DNA from: Bog-756 sp052326605
GTDB taxonomy: Bacteria > Actinomycetota > Acidimicrobiia > Acidimicrobiales > RAAP-2
DNA: 64,000 bases
Reading direction: 5' to 3'
Assembly (NCBI GenBank): GCA_052326605.1
Contig: JBKQMB010000008.1
Coordinates: forward strand, 1-64,000
Made by a program: the position numbers and the translations under genes. The notes under the pieces are model-generated. The model did no database searches. It was not told where the DNA came from and worked only from the letters and a program-made list of their open reading frames with translations. Shown here in pieces: positions 16,587 to 25,383 of the stretch; within the stretch, counting starts at the first letter, position 1; each line of letters begins with the position of its first letter.

Positions 16587-17729
16587 CTACCGGCACGGGC
16601 TCCTCCCGCCGTTTAGCTCCACGGGGAACACGGCTCCATTGAACCCGAGGGCGTTGTCTGCTGGGCAGAACGCCGACGTGGCCAGGTCATACTCGGCGTT
16701 GAACACCGCCTTTTGGCCCTGGTAGGCGCTGAGCGCCCCGCAGGTACCGTACTGGTTGCACTGCTCGGTGATGATGCCATCGGCGACCGGCTCCATGAGG
16801 GTGGCGAACGAGTCACCCGTGTCGTCCAGGTTCTTGGCGATCCAGCCCATGCCCAGGGAGTGCATGTAGTCCGCCAGCGTGGTCAGGTAGGTCTGCTCGG
16901 CCTGCTGGCTGATGATGAAGCCGGTCGTGCCGTCCGAACCTGAGTACGTCTCGTCCAGGTCCGTCTCGACTGCGTCGAAGCCCTTGGCGGCGCACTGCTG
17001 TTGGATCATCGACTCGATGATTCCTACCGTGGTGGAGCTGGTAATGTTCAGGAAGTACTCGGGGTAGCCGTTCAGCTGGTTGCCGAACTCACCTGCAGCC
17101 TGGAGCTGGTCGTAGTACGTGGTGCTGATGCCCTCGTCGCCGGCGCTGTAGTAGTTGCCGGCCGTGCCCACCTCGATGTAGCAGATTGCGTGGTCTCCCT
17201 GGGCGTGGAGCGCCGCCACGGTGCTGGCCGGATTGAGGATCCCGTCAATGTCGTACACGACCGGGTTCGGCGCGGGCTGGCCGTCCGGCAGGGTGGCACC
17301 GGTGCCCATGTCCGCGGCACTGGTGGGGTCCAGCGGATGGTCGATCTCCCATTGCCATGGCACGTTGCCGGTCGGTGGCTGCCACCACGAAGCTGTGGTG
17401 CCCCCGCCCGGGGAAGTGGTGGTGGTCGTTGTGGTGTCCGCCGGGGACGAGGTGGTGGTGTCCGCCGGGAACGAGGTGGTGGGAGCTGAGTTCCGATCTC
17501 GTCCTGTGGCGCACTGCAGGTCCAGCGACGTCCTGTCCCTGTTGGTCACGGAGAGCCCACTCCCGGCGCACGCGACGTGATCGGTTTCGCCCGCCTGCAT
17601 GAGCAGGCCGGGCCCGACAACTCCCGCGGCGACTCCGACACTGACCGCCACCATGACGACACAGCTCGTGATCAACACTGCCGGCTTTCGCCAGAACACA
17701 TTTCTACCTCGCACACTGTGCATTTTCAT
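16587..17729 (-). CDS. Membrane-anchored GH114 (endo-alpha-1,4-polygalactosaminidase-like) protein
   Basis: A 380-aa protein. Residues 16-39 form a signal anchor (AVLITSCVVMVAVSVGVAAG). Residues 84-118 are a Thr/Ser/Pro linker. From about 114 the GH114 TIM barrel reads WWQPP...WQWEI, VVYDIDGILNPASTVAALH, AICYIEVGTAGNYYS, GFDAVETDLDETY and WIAKNLDD, ending near residue 380. The family hydrolyses alpha-1,4-galactosaminogalactan or is of unknown specificity; the conserved acidic pair DGI and ETD are visible. AGAGGAG before the ATG supports the start. It stands alone and is probably involved in exopolysaccharide handling at the cell surface. Confidence 0.85.
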   Translation of the reverse strand: MKMHSVRGRNVFWRKPAVLITSCVVMVAVSVGVAAGVVGPGLLMQAGETDHVACAGSGLSVTNRDRTSLDLQCATGRDRNSAPTTSFPADTTTSSPADTTTTTTTSPGGGTTASWWQPPTGNVPWQWEIDHPLDPTSAADMGTGATLPDGQPAPNPVVYDIDGILNPASTVAALHAQGDHAICYIEVGTAGNYYSAGDEGISTTYYDQLQAAGEFGNQLNGYPEYFLNITSSTTVGIIESMIQQQCAAKGFDAVETDLDETYSGSDGTTGFIISQQAEQTYLTTLADYMHSLGMGWIAKNLDDTGDSFATLMEPVADGIITEQCNQYGTCGALSAYQGQKAVFNAEYDLATSAFCPADNALGFNGAVFPVELNGGRSPCR

Positions 17730-18950
17730 TGCCTCTCCTCTGGGCTCGGTGAGTGGACCGCAACGCGCTCTTGTGCTGCGCAGCCGAACCAGGACTGGTT
17801 CCCGTGCCTCGGCCTTCGCCTATCGGCACGGCCGTCCGCAGCACCGATGGCCACAGCTTGGGTCGCAAGAGGGCCGGTGCCGGCCTGCGCACCCGACAGT
17901 ATGGACCATTCGAGGGCCCTGCAAGGCGCGGCGGCTGCGATCTCGCTGGGCATGGCCGCTCTCACGTCGCTGAGTGAAGTGGTGACCACGCACCGCTCCT
18001 TTCGGGGAGTTCGGTTGGACCTGCTCAATCGAAGGAAGGGCTGGTCAGATCGTTCTGCCGAGTGCTGGCTGCTAGCTGCGGAGGCTGTCCCGTTCGACCT
18101 CGACGATCGTGGGACCATTGCAACCGATTCGCTGACACTCCGCCAGCTGGGACGGCATACGGCCACTCGATTTGGTCGGTCGGCCTCGCCAGTCATCTAA
18201 TCCCCCGGCATGCACGGGCGCAAGGGGGTCCCCGGAATCCGAGGATGAAATCTTCGTGACGCTTTGCGCAGACGTTGCCGGCCAACGTCCCTGACCCGGA
18301 CGTCGATCGTTGGACACGTGCGCGCGACGCGATGGAGAGGAAGATGCGAACAGGTTTGCGTCCTTCGCTGCGTGAGCTGAGCCCCACTCTCGGCGTTCAG
18401 GGGACATGCACTGTTGGGGCTCGAGTCCTTGAGCCCACACTCGTCGTCGAAGGAAGAGGGAGGGAGAGCGGCAGCCGGGCGACGCCAGAACCGCCACACA
18501 CGGCCCCGGCAGCAACCCGGCCGACTGGAGCCACCCGGACGGAGGCCGGGGGGCCGCCCTTACGGGACGCGTCTCCGTCCCAAGGCTCCCTTCCCGGACC
18601 ACGCCGGACGGTCGCCGATTGCCAGGGTGTGCCAACGGTTGACGCACGTGATTCCAGGGGGCGGCTGCCGTGGGGAAGGGTGGTCACGCACGGCCTCGGC
18701 GCATACTCTGCGAAGTGGGGTGTGCATGCACGTGCGGCGATCAGCTTCGGAAAGAAGGGCAGGAACATCACCACTCTTCGGCGGTCCGCAGTCAACGTGA
18801 GTCGTGAAGATCACTCCGTTACCAGTCCCCTCTCTGCCCATGCACCCCACTCAAACGGCGGTTTCGGGCACCCGGTAGTTGCGACAACCTGGTGACAGCG
18901 CACTTGCCTCGACGCCACGGCCCTGGCGGTGCCCCTTCACCGACTTGCGA
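17730..18950. other. Gene-poor stretch of about 1.2 kb
   Basis: One plus-strand frame, 17901-18200 (99 codons from ATG), has an Ala-rich helix (LQGAAAAISLGMAAL) followed by a polar tail and codon composition close to coding, but it has no ribosome binding site and no known domain, so I leave it uncalled. The hairpin copy at 18363 lies here. A segment at 18340-18390 reads RPSLRELSPTLGVQ, superficially like a winged helix, but it overlaps that repeat and is probably chance. Confidence 0.35.
18363..18381 (+). repeat. Divergent copy of dispersed 19-nt hairpin repeat
   Basis: CTTCGCTGCGTGAGCTGAG followed by CCCCACTCTCGG. The right half and the flank match the copies at 15217 and 30930; the left half has diverged and the stem is weak. 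Confidence 0.35.
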
Positions 18951-19229
18951 TCATCGGTCTCTCTCCGCCCGGTAGGCCTCGACCCATTCGGACGGAACCG
19001 TGTCAGGAATCTCCACAAGAACACCCGCGGGGAGAGGTCCGACGTCCCCGCTCTGTTCGGTTTTGGTCTCAGCCGCCCACAGGACGACCCGTGCGGCCAG
19101 CCAGCACAATCCGCCGAGAAAGACCGCCATTCCGAAAACGAACGAGTTGGCCACAGCAGCGCCTCCGATCTGCTCCGACCGATTCGGCAGGACAAGCTCA
19201 GCCCGAGCTTCGTCACCCTTCGAGGACAT
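18951..19229 (-). CDS. Small single-span membrane protein
   Basis: A 92-aa protein. Residues 1-24 are polar, 25-52 hydrophobic (ANSFVFGMAVFLGGLCWLAA), then comes an acidic C-terminal tail containing EIPDTVPSEWVEAYRAERD. The start ATG 19227-19229 is preferred; a longer reading frame upstream is not protein-like. I do not recognise the family. It is divergent from glgP, and a DosR-like dyad sits 28 bp upstream of its start. Confidence 0.5.
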   Translation of the reverse strand: MSSKGDEARAELVLPNRSEQIGGAAVANSFVFGMAVFLGGLCWLAARVVLWAAETKTEQSGDVGPLPAGVLVEIPDTVPSEWVEAYRAERDR

Positions 19230-19256
19230 CGTCACCCCCCGGCCGTACCATCCACA

Positions 19257-19271
19257 AGGGTCCTTGGTCAC
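19257..19271. promoter_or_regulatory. DosR-like box between small membrane protein and glgP
   Basis: AGGGTCCTTGGTCAC; the reverse strand reads GTGACCAAGGACCCT, close to the glgM box GTGACCTTGGTCTCT. It is placed between two divergent genes, 28 bp from one start and 162 bp from the other. Confidence 0.4.
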
Positions 19272-19432
19272 ATCGTCGGGAGGTCGCCCAAGGGCATCCG
19301 GCCAAAGCTGGTCTCCACTTCGGCGTGGACACCCGGCAGCAACCTTGTCGATGATCTCCCCTCCTCGCTTGGATGTGCCGGGACCTGCCTCTCGGTGTGC
19401 GACTCCGAAGTCCATGCGCCAGACTTGACAGG

Positions 19433-21157
19433 GTGCATGCCGAGACCGTCGCCTACTTCTCCATGGAAGTCGCCCTGGACGATGAGGTCCCCACGTTCAG
19501 TGGTGGCCTCGGCGTGCTCGCCGGGGACTTCCTCCGCGCCGCTTCCGACATGGGAGTGCCGGCCGTAGGGGTCACCCTCCTCTACCACCAGGGTTTCTTC
19601 CGGCAGGAGCTCGACGCCGCCGGCCGTCAGATCGAACATCCCGTCCGCTGGACACCCGCCGACCACCTCGAGCGGCTGGACGCAAGGGTCAAAGTGGTCA
19701 TCGGAGGCAGGCCCGTGGTCGTCGGCGTTTGGCGACGTGTCCTGAATGGTGTCGGCGGGTCCACCGTTGCCGTCTACTTCCTTGACACCCAGCTTTCCGA
19801 GAACAGCTCCACCGATCAGGCCATCACCGATCGGCTCTACGCGGGACCCCCCGTCGAGCGGCTCTCCCAGGAGGCCGTACTCGGCCTGGCCGGCCCAGCC
19901 ATGCTCCGGGAGCTCGGTCACGGGGAGATCGCCACCTATCATCTCAACGAGGGCCATGCCGCTCTGGTGCCGGTGGCCCTCCTCTCTGACCGGCTCGGCG
20001 GGATAGTGGCCGACGCATCACCGGCTGACATCGAGTCGGTCCGGGCACGCTGTGTCTTCACCACCCACACCCCGGTACCGGCGGGCCACGACCGCTTCGA
20101 TCCCCAGGTGATGGTCGAGGTCCTCGGGCCCGAGCTTGCTGACGGATTGACGCGGATCGGCTGCCTCGAGGACGGAACCCTCAACATGACCGTCCTCGGG
20201 ATGTTCTTCTCCGGCTTCGTCAATGGGGTGGCACAGCGCCACGGGGAGGTCTCCCGGGCCATGTTCCCCCAGTATCGGATCGACGCCATCACCAACGGCG
20301 TGCACGTCTCCACCTGGGTTGCCCCCAGCACCGCTCGGCTATTCGACCGGCACTTGCCCCGCTGGCGCGAGCACAACACCATGCTGCGCTACGCCGGCGG
20401 GATCCCCCTCGAAGAGATTCGAACCGCCCATGCCGAGGCCAAGCAGGTCCTCCTCGACGAAGTGGCACGCCACCGGGGTGTCTCCCTCGACCCCGAAGTC
20501 CTGACCATCGGGGTGGCCCGACGGGCCACTCCGTACAAGCGCAACGATCTCCTGCTCTCCCGGCCCGACGCGCTTCGGGCGCTCGTCGAACGGGTCGGGC
20601 CTCTCCAGGTTGTCTACGCCGGCAAGGCCCATCCTTCCGACCAGCCCGGCAAGGCCCTCATCGAGCACGTCAACGCCGCCGCCAAGGAGCTGGCCGGCAA
20701 CGTCACCGTCGTCTACCTCGAGGACTACGGGATGAGCTTGGCCGCTCTCCTGGTAGCCGGTGTCGATGTCTGGCTGAATAATCCGGTGGCTCCCCACGAG
20801 GCCTCGGGGACGAGTGGCATGAAAGCTGCCCTCAACGGCGTCCCCAGCCTCAGCGTCCTCGACGGTTGGTGGGTGGAGGGACACATCGAGGGCGTCACCG
20901 GCTGGGCCATCGGTGCCGACCTGGGGGCCGCTGTCACCCTCCCCATCGGTGACGCCGTGGTCGACGCAGCCGACGGGGCCGAGCTCGACCGAGTCCTGGC
21001 CGAGGTGGTGGCACCCCTCTACTACGGGCGACCGGACGACTTCACCGCGGTCTGCCGATTCGCCATTGCGTTGAACGGCTCCTTCTTCACCGCCCAACGC
21101 ATGGTGGGTGAGTACGAGGACCGTGCCTACAGGCGAAGCGGCCGCACCGATGGCTGA
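19433..21157 (+). CDS. glgP: Alpha-glucan phosphorylase (short GT35 type)
   Basis: A 574-aa PLP-dependent enzyme that releases glucose-1-phosphate from the non-reducing ends of alpha-1,4-glucans. The N-terminal motif AYFSMEVAL is visible at residues 6-14, then PTFSGGLGVLAGD. Later come YHLNEGHAAL, VFTTHTPVPAGHDRF, ITNGVHVSTW and the PLP lysine region EASGTSGMKAALNG. The length is that of the short actinobacterial/archaeal class, not the 800-aa E. coli GlgP. The start is placed at GTG 19433-19435 because only it keeps the conserved motif near the N-terminus; no ribosome binding site is visible. It heads the glycogen operon and overlaps glgE by 8 bp. Confidence 0.9.
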   Translation: MHAETVAYFSMEVALDDEVPTFSGGLGVLAGDFLRAASDMGVPAVGVTLLYHQGFFRQELDAAGRQIEHPVRWTPADHLERLDARVKVVIGGRPVVVGVWRRVLNGVGGSTVAVYFLDTQLSENSSTDQAITDRLYAGPPVERLSQEAVLGLAGPAMLRELGHGEIATYHLNEGHAALVPVALLSDRLGGIVADASPADIESVRARCVFTTHTPVPAGHDRFDPQVMVEVLGPELADGLTRIGCLEDGTLNMTVLGMFFSGFVNGVAQRHGEVSRAMFPQYRIDAITNGVHVSTWVAPSTARLFDRHLPRWREHNTMLRYAGGIPLEEIRTAHAEAKQVLLDEVARHRGVSLDPEVLTIGVARRATPYKRNDLLLSRPDALRALVERVGPLQVVYAGKAHPSDQPGKALIEHVNAAAKELAGNVTVVYLEDYGMSLAALLVAGVDVWLNNPVAPHEASGTSGMKAALNGVPSLSVLDGWWVEGHIEGVTGWAIGADLGAAVTLPIGDAVVDAADGAELDRVLAEVVAPLYYGRPDDFTAVCRFAIALNGSFFTAQRMVGEYEDRAYRRSGRTDG

Positions 21158-23156
21158 GCCGGCTGCTGCCCTCCCCGAGGCCTTCGGCCGGGCCAGGCCC
21201 GTCATCACCGGGGTGAGGCCCACCGTCGACGGCGGCCGCTACCCGGCCAAAGGGTCCCTCGGTGAAACCGTGGTCGTGGAGGCCGACATCTTCGCCGACG
21301 GCCAGGATGAACTCCTTGCCGAAATACGCTTCCGTCGCGAGACGAAGTCCCGGTGGCGCTCCGCCCCCCTCGAACCCCTCGGCAACGACCGCTGGAGGGG
21401 GGAGTTCCCGGTGCGGCGGGTCGGTCGCTACCGGTTTGCCGTATGGGCCACCGTCGATCATTTCGGCAGCTGGCGCAGGGCACTCGAGGCCCGGGCCGGA
21501 GCCGGCCAGCCCCTCGCCGTCGAGCTCCTCGTCGGGGCCGATCTGGTCCGCCGGGCTGCGGGGCGGGCCAAGAGCCCCGACCGGCAGCGGCTCAGCGCCC
21601 TCGCCGACAGCCTCGAGGAGGTCGCCTCGGCCGGAGGTGCCGACGGCATCGAGCCGGCCACCAGCCCGGAGCTGGGAGAGCTCATGGCCCGCTACCCCGA
21701 CCCGCGGCCGGCCACCGTCTCCGAGGCCTACCCGGTCGAGGTGGAGCGGGCCCGGGCCCGCTTCAGCAGCTGGTACGAGATCTTCCCCCGCTCCGCCTCC
21801 CCCGACCCCGCACGGCCCGGCACCCTGGCCGACGTGGAGGCCCTGCTGCCCTACGTGTCCCGGCTCGGCTTCGACGTCCTCTACCTTCCGCCCATCCATC
21901 CCATCGGGATCACCGCCCGGAAGGGGCCCAACGGTGCCGGCGAAGCGGGGCCGGGCGATCCGGGCAGCCCCTGGGCCATCGGCGGCGGCGCCGGTGGCCA
22001 CACCGCCGTCCACCCGGAGCTCGGCACCCTGGCCGACTTCGATCGGCTGGTTACCGCGGCGGCCGCCGAGGGCATCGAGGTCGCCCTCGACCTGACCTTC
22101 CAGTGCTCCCCCGACCACCCCTGGGTCACCGAGCACCCCGACTGGTTCCGGCGTCTCCCCGATGGGAGCATCCGGCCGGCCGAGAACCCCCCCAAGCGCT
22201 ACGAGGACGTCTGGCCTCTCGATTTCGAGACGGCCGACTGGCGCCAGTTGTGGGAGGCCCTCCAAGGTGTGCTCGAATTCTGGATCGGCCACGGCGTCCG
22301 GATCTTCCGGGTGGACAACCCCCACACCAAGCCGCTGCGGTTCTGGGAATGGCTCCTTGCCGCCGTCCGAGCCGACCACCCCGAGGTCATCATGCTGGCC
22401 GAGGCATTCACCCGGCCCCGGATCATGGAACACCTGGCCAAGGTGGGCTTCTCCCAGTCGTACACCTACTTCACCTGGCGGAACACCGCCTGGGAGCTCG
22501 AGGAGTACCTGACCGAGCTGACCCGTACCCCGCTGGCCGACTACCTCCGTCCCAATTTCTGGCCCAACACCCCCGACATTCTCCACGAGGTCCTCCAGCA
22601 CGGGGGCCGACCGGCCTTCGAGGCCCGGCTCGTCCTGGCCGCCACCCTGGCCGCGAGCTACGGGATCTACGGGCCCGCCTTCGAGCTTCTCGAACACCAG
22701 CCCCGCAACCCCGGATCGGAGGAGTACCTCAACTCCGACAAGTTCGAGATCCGTCACCGGAACCTCGACCAGCCCGACAGCCTTGCCGACCTGGTGGCCC
22801 GGGTCAACGCCATCCGACTCGGCCATCCAGCCCTCCAACAGAATCGCACCCTGCGGTTCCACGGCGTCGACAACGACCGCCTGCTCGTCTACTCGAAGAC
22901 GGCCGGCCGCAGCCCCGGTGTGCCCGGATGGGACGATGTCGTCCTGATTGCCGTCAACCTCGACCCCCTCGCTACCCAAGGGGGCACGGTCCATCTCGAC
23001 CTGGCGGCTTTGCAGCTGGACCCGTCCGAGGCCTTCGCCGTTCACGATCTCCTCACCGACGCCCGCTACCTCTGGACCGGCGCCGACAACTACATCCAGC
23101 TCGACCCCGAGGTCGTCTCGGCCCACATCTTCCATCTCGAGCGACCGGGAAGCTGA
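21150..23156 (+). CDS. glgE: Alpha-1,4-glucan:maltose-1-phosphate maltosyltransferase
   Basis: A 668-aa GH13 enzyme that adds maltosyl units from maltose-1-phosphate to alpha-glucans. An N-terminal beta domain is followed by ARFSSWYEIFPRSA, the GlgE signature. The catalytic barrel has FRVDNPHTKP with the nucleophile Asp near residue 389 and IMLAEAFTRP with the acid/base Glu near 418. Then come FTWRNTAWELEEYL and YEL-type C-terminal strands. ATG 21150 overlaps the glgP stop by 8 bp; a GTG at 21108 is possible, but the extra 14 residues look non-native. GlgE works with GlgM, GlgB and trehalose synthase; the maltose-1-phosphate donor would come from glgM downstream. Confidence 0.93.
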   Translation: MAEPAAALPEAFGRARPVITGVRPTVDGGRYPAKGSLGETVVVEADIFADGQDELLAEIRFRRETKSRWRSAPLEPLGNDRWRGEFPVRRVGRYRFAVWATVDHFGSWRRALEARAGAGQPLAVELLVGADLVRRAAGRAKSPDRQRLSALADSLEEVASAGGADGIEPATSPELGELMARYPDPRPATVSEAYPVEVERARARFSSWYEIFPRSASPDPARPGTLADVEALLPYVSRLGFDVLYLPPIHPIGITARKGPNGAGEAGPGDPGSPWAIGGGAGGHTAVHPELGTLADFDRLVTAAAAEGIEVALDLTFQCSPDHPWVTEHPDWFRRLPDGSIRPAENPPKRYEDVWPLDFETADWRQLWEALQGVLEFWIGHGVRIFRVDNPHTKPLRFWEWLLAAVRADHPEVIMLAEAFTRPRIMEHLAKVGFSQSYTYFTWRNTAWELEEYLTELTRTPLADYLRPNFWPNTPDILHEVLQHGGRPAFEARLVLAATLAASYGIYGPAFELLEHQPRNPGSEEYLNSDKFEIRHRNLDQPDSLADLVARVNAIRLGHPALQQNRTLRFHGVDNDRLLVYSKTAGRSPGVPGWDDVVLIAVNLDPLATQGGTVHLDLAALQLDPSEAFAVHDLLTDARYLWTGADNYIQLDPEVVSAHIFHLERPGS

Positions 23157-23173
23157 CTGCCGTGCTACCGACG

Positions 23174-23199
23174 GCCGCTTCCCGCCGGCGGGAAGCGGC
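23174..23199. promoter_or_regulatory. 26-bp perfect palindrome between glgE and malQ
   Basis: The arms GCCGCTTCCCGCC and GGCGGGAAGCGGC form a perfect 13-bp inverted repeat with no loop, 18 bp after the glgE stop. It is too regular to be codon-driven and sits in the only sizeable gap inside the operon's first half. It could be an attenuator, an RNase stop or a protein-binding site. Confidence 0.5.
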
Positions 23200-23229
23200 G
23201 CCCACGCCCGACCTTCCGGGCACCACCCT

Positions 23230-25356
23230 GTGACGGCGGGCCGACCGGCCCGACCTCCGGGCCGTGGCGCCCTCCGCGCCCTGGCCGGCCGGTACGGCGT
23301 GCAGTCCGCATACGTGACCGAGGACCGCCGCCGGGTCCAGGTCGGCAACGAGTCCCTGGTCGGGGTCCTTGCCGCTCTGGGTATCCCCATCAACCATCCG
23401 GACCAGGCTCCCGAACTGCTGGCAGCGGCCGAGGCCCGCTACCGGGTGATCGAGCCCGTCCTGGTCCGCCGGCCGGGCACCCAGTCCGCCCACAGCCTCA
23501 TCATCCCCACCGCCGTCGCCCCGGACCGGGTCCGGCTGACCATCCGACACGAGGACGGCTCCGTCGACTTTCGACCCCTCGGGTCGCTTCTCTCCGGCCA
23601 GGCCCGGGCCGGGCGGATCGACGGCACGGGTGTGACCCGGTACCGATTCCGGCTCACCGGCTCCCTCGCGTCCACCCCCGGCTATCACCACCTCGACGTG
23701 GAGGGCCCCGGCCTGACCGCCTCGGCCCTGGTCATCTCCGCTCCCCGCCGTGGTCCCGATCCGGACCGGGGCTGGGGGGTCTTCGCCCCCCTCCATGCCG
23801 TGCGGACCGGGACCGACTGGGGGGTGGGCACTTACCGCGAGCTGGCCGAGCTCGGAGAGTGGACGAGCGGGCTCGGAGGGAGCTTCGTCGGGACCCTTCC
23901 CCTCTTGGCCGGCTTCCTCGACGGACCGGTGGTGGAGCCCAGTCCCTACCGGCCGGCCAGCCGGCTGGCGTGGAACGAGCTCTACGTCGACGTCGAGCGG
24001 CTCCCCGAGCTCGAGATCGCCCCCGAGGCCTGCCGCCTGCTCGCCTCGACCGGCTTCCGCCGCCGCTTGGCCCGGCTTCGCACGCTCCCACGGTCCGACC
24101 TATCCGCCACCTTGGCGGCCAAGCGCCAGATCCTCGAGTTGCTGGCCGACGCTCTGGCCTCATCGTCCTCCTCCCGCCGCACCGCCCTCGACGCCTTCCT
24201 GGGCGATCGGCCCGAGGTGGAGGCGTACGCCCGCTTCCGTGCCGCCACCGAAACCCTGGGTGGACCCTGGACGGAATGGATCGGGTCCCGACCGGGCCGG
24301 ATCCCGACCGGAGCGGACGACGAGCACCGGGTCCGCTACCACCGGTACGCCCAATGGGTCGCCCACGAGCAGCTCACCGTGGCCGCCGCCCGGGGCGGGC
24401 TCTACCTGGACCTCCCGGTCGGCGCTCACCCCGATGGCTTCGACCCCTGGCTGCATCCCTCCGCGTTCGCCACCGGCGCCAGCGTCGGCGCGCCGCCCGA
24501 CAGCTTCCAGCCTGCCGGGCAGGACTGGGGCGTCAATCCCCTCCACCCGGAGCAGATCCGCCAGGACGGCTACCGCTACCCGATCGCCGTCCTCCGCCAC
24601 ACCCTCCGCTTCGCCGGCGTGGTGCGGATCGACCACGTGATGGGCCTGCACCGGTTGTGGTGGACTCCCGAGGCCATGGCCGCCGCCGATGGCGCCTATG
24701 TCAGCTACCGGTCCGAGGAGCTCCGGGCTGTCACCGTCCTGGAGGCCACCCGGGCCGGCGTGGCCGTGGTGGGCGAGGACCTCGGTACGGTGGCCCCGGC
24801 CGTCAGGGCCGCCATGCGCCGCGACGGGATGCTCCGATCCCACGTCCACGAGTTCGCGGCCAACGCCGACGACCCCTTCCCCGACCCCCCGCCGGACTCC
24901 CTGGCGTCGATCGCCACGCACGACCTCCCCCTGTTCGCCTCCTGGTGGGCCGGCCTCGACATCGGCGACCGGGCCCGGCGGGGTGCGCTCGATCCCGAGG
25001 CCGCCACCGTCGAACGGGCCGAACGGGCCGCCCTGCGGTCCGCCGTGACCGCTGCCCTGGGTCGGCCGGCGTCGCCCGGTCGGGCCCTGCGGGCCTTGCT
25101 CCTCCACCTTGCGGCCGGCCCGGCCCGACTGGTCCTCGTCGACCTCGAGGATCTCTGGTTGGAGCGCGAGCCCCAGAACAGGCCCGGAACCGGCCCGGCG
25201 GAAGGCAACTTCCGGCGACGGTGGACCCGGCGCTGGCCCGAGGACCTCCGGGCCCGGAACCGGGCGCCGGCAGCCATCCTCCGGCTGGTCAACGGCGCCC
25301 GACAGGGTGGCCGGGGTGGCGAAGGTGCGGAACAGGTCGATCCCGGGGGAGAATGA
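23230..25356 (+). CDS. malQ: 4-alpha-glucanotransferase (amylomaltase)
   Basis: A 708-aa GH77 enzyme that transfers malto-oligosaccharide segments. N-terminal residues 1-170 form the extra domain of the long actinobacterial class. Catalytic elements are visible: FVGTLPLLAGF, SPYRPASRLAWNELYVDV, RYHRYAQWVAHEQL, GLYLDLPVGAHPDGFDPW (Asp), VRIDHVMGLHRLWW (nucleophile Asp) and VGEDLGTV (Glu). GTG 23230-23232 gives a length typical of the family; upstream frame content is a shadow of glgE. No clear ribosome binding site is visible. It lies 73 bp after glgE, with the palindrome between, and 27 bp before glgB. Confidence 0.9.
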   Translation: MTAGRPARPPGRGALRALAGRYGVQSAYVTEDRRRVQVGNESLVGVLAALGIPINHPDQAPELLAAAEARYRVIEPVLVRRPGTQSAHSLIIPTAVAPDRVRLTIRHEDGSVDFRPLGSLLSGQARAGRIDGTGVTRYRFRLTGSLASTPGYHHLDVEGPGLTASALVISAPRRGPDPDRGWGVFAPLHAVRTGTDWGVGTYRELAELGEWTSGLGGSFVGTLPLLAGFLDGPVVEPSPYRPASRLAWNELYVDVERLPELEIAPEACRLLASTGFRRRLARLRTLPRSDLSATLAAKRQILELLADALASSSSSRRTALDAFLGDRPEVEAYARFRAATETLGGPWTEWIGSRPGRIPTGADDEHRVRYHRYAQWVAHEQLTVAAARGGLYLDLPVGAHPDGFDPWLHPSAFATGASVGAPPDSFQPAGQDWGVNPLHPEQIRQDGYRYPIAVLRHTLRFAGVVRIDHVMGLHRLWWTPEAMAAADGAYVSYRSEELRAVTVLEATRAGVAVVGEDLGTVAPAVRAAMRRDGMLRSHVHEFAANADDPFPDPPPDSLASIATHDLPLFASWWAGLDIGDRARRGALDPEAATVERAERAALRSAVTAALGRPASPGRALRALLLHLAAGPARLVLVDLEDLWLEREPQNRPGTGPAEGNFRRRWTRRWPEDLRARNRAPAAILRLVNGARQGGRGGEGAEQVDPGGE

Positions 25357-25383
25357 CGGGTCCATAGTCAAGGAGAACGGCTG

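Noticed and set aside
17901..17922. GGACCATTCGAGGGCCCT, like a DosR box
   Set aside because: The half-sites are two bases too far apart and no gene start lies in a suitable position.
18275..18895. Plus-strand frame with a LexA-like RPSLRELSPTLGV segment
   Set aside because: The similarity is limited to about 15 residues, lies over a hairpin repeat copy, and the rest is Arg/Pro/Gly-rich with no catalytic Ser/Lys domain.
21087..23393. 768-codon open frame on the minus strand across glgE
   Set aside because: It is antisense to a gene with clear GlgE motifs and is rich in Gly, Val, Glu and Pro, as expected for the mirror of high-GC codons; no domain or ribosome binding site is visible. The same holds for long antisense frames over malQ, glgB, glgX, the FMO and the LCP gene.
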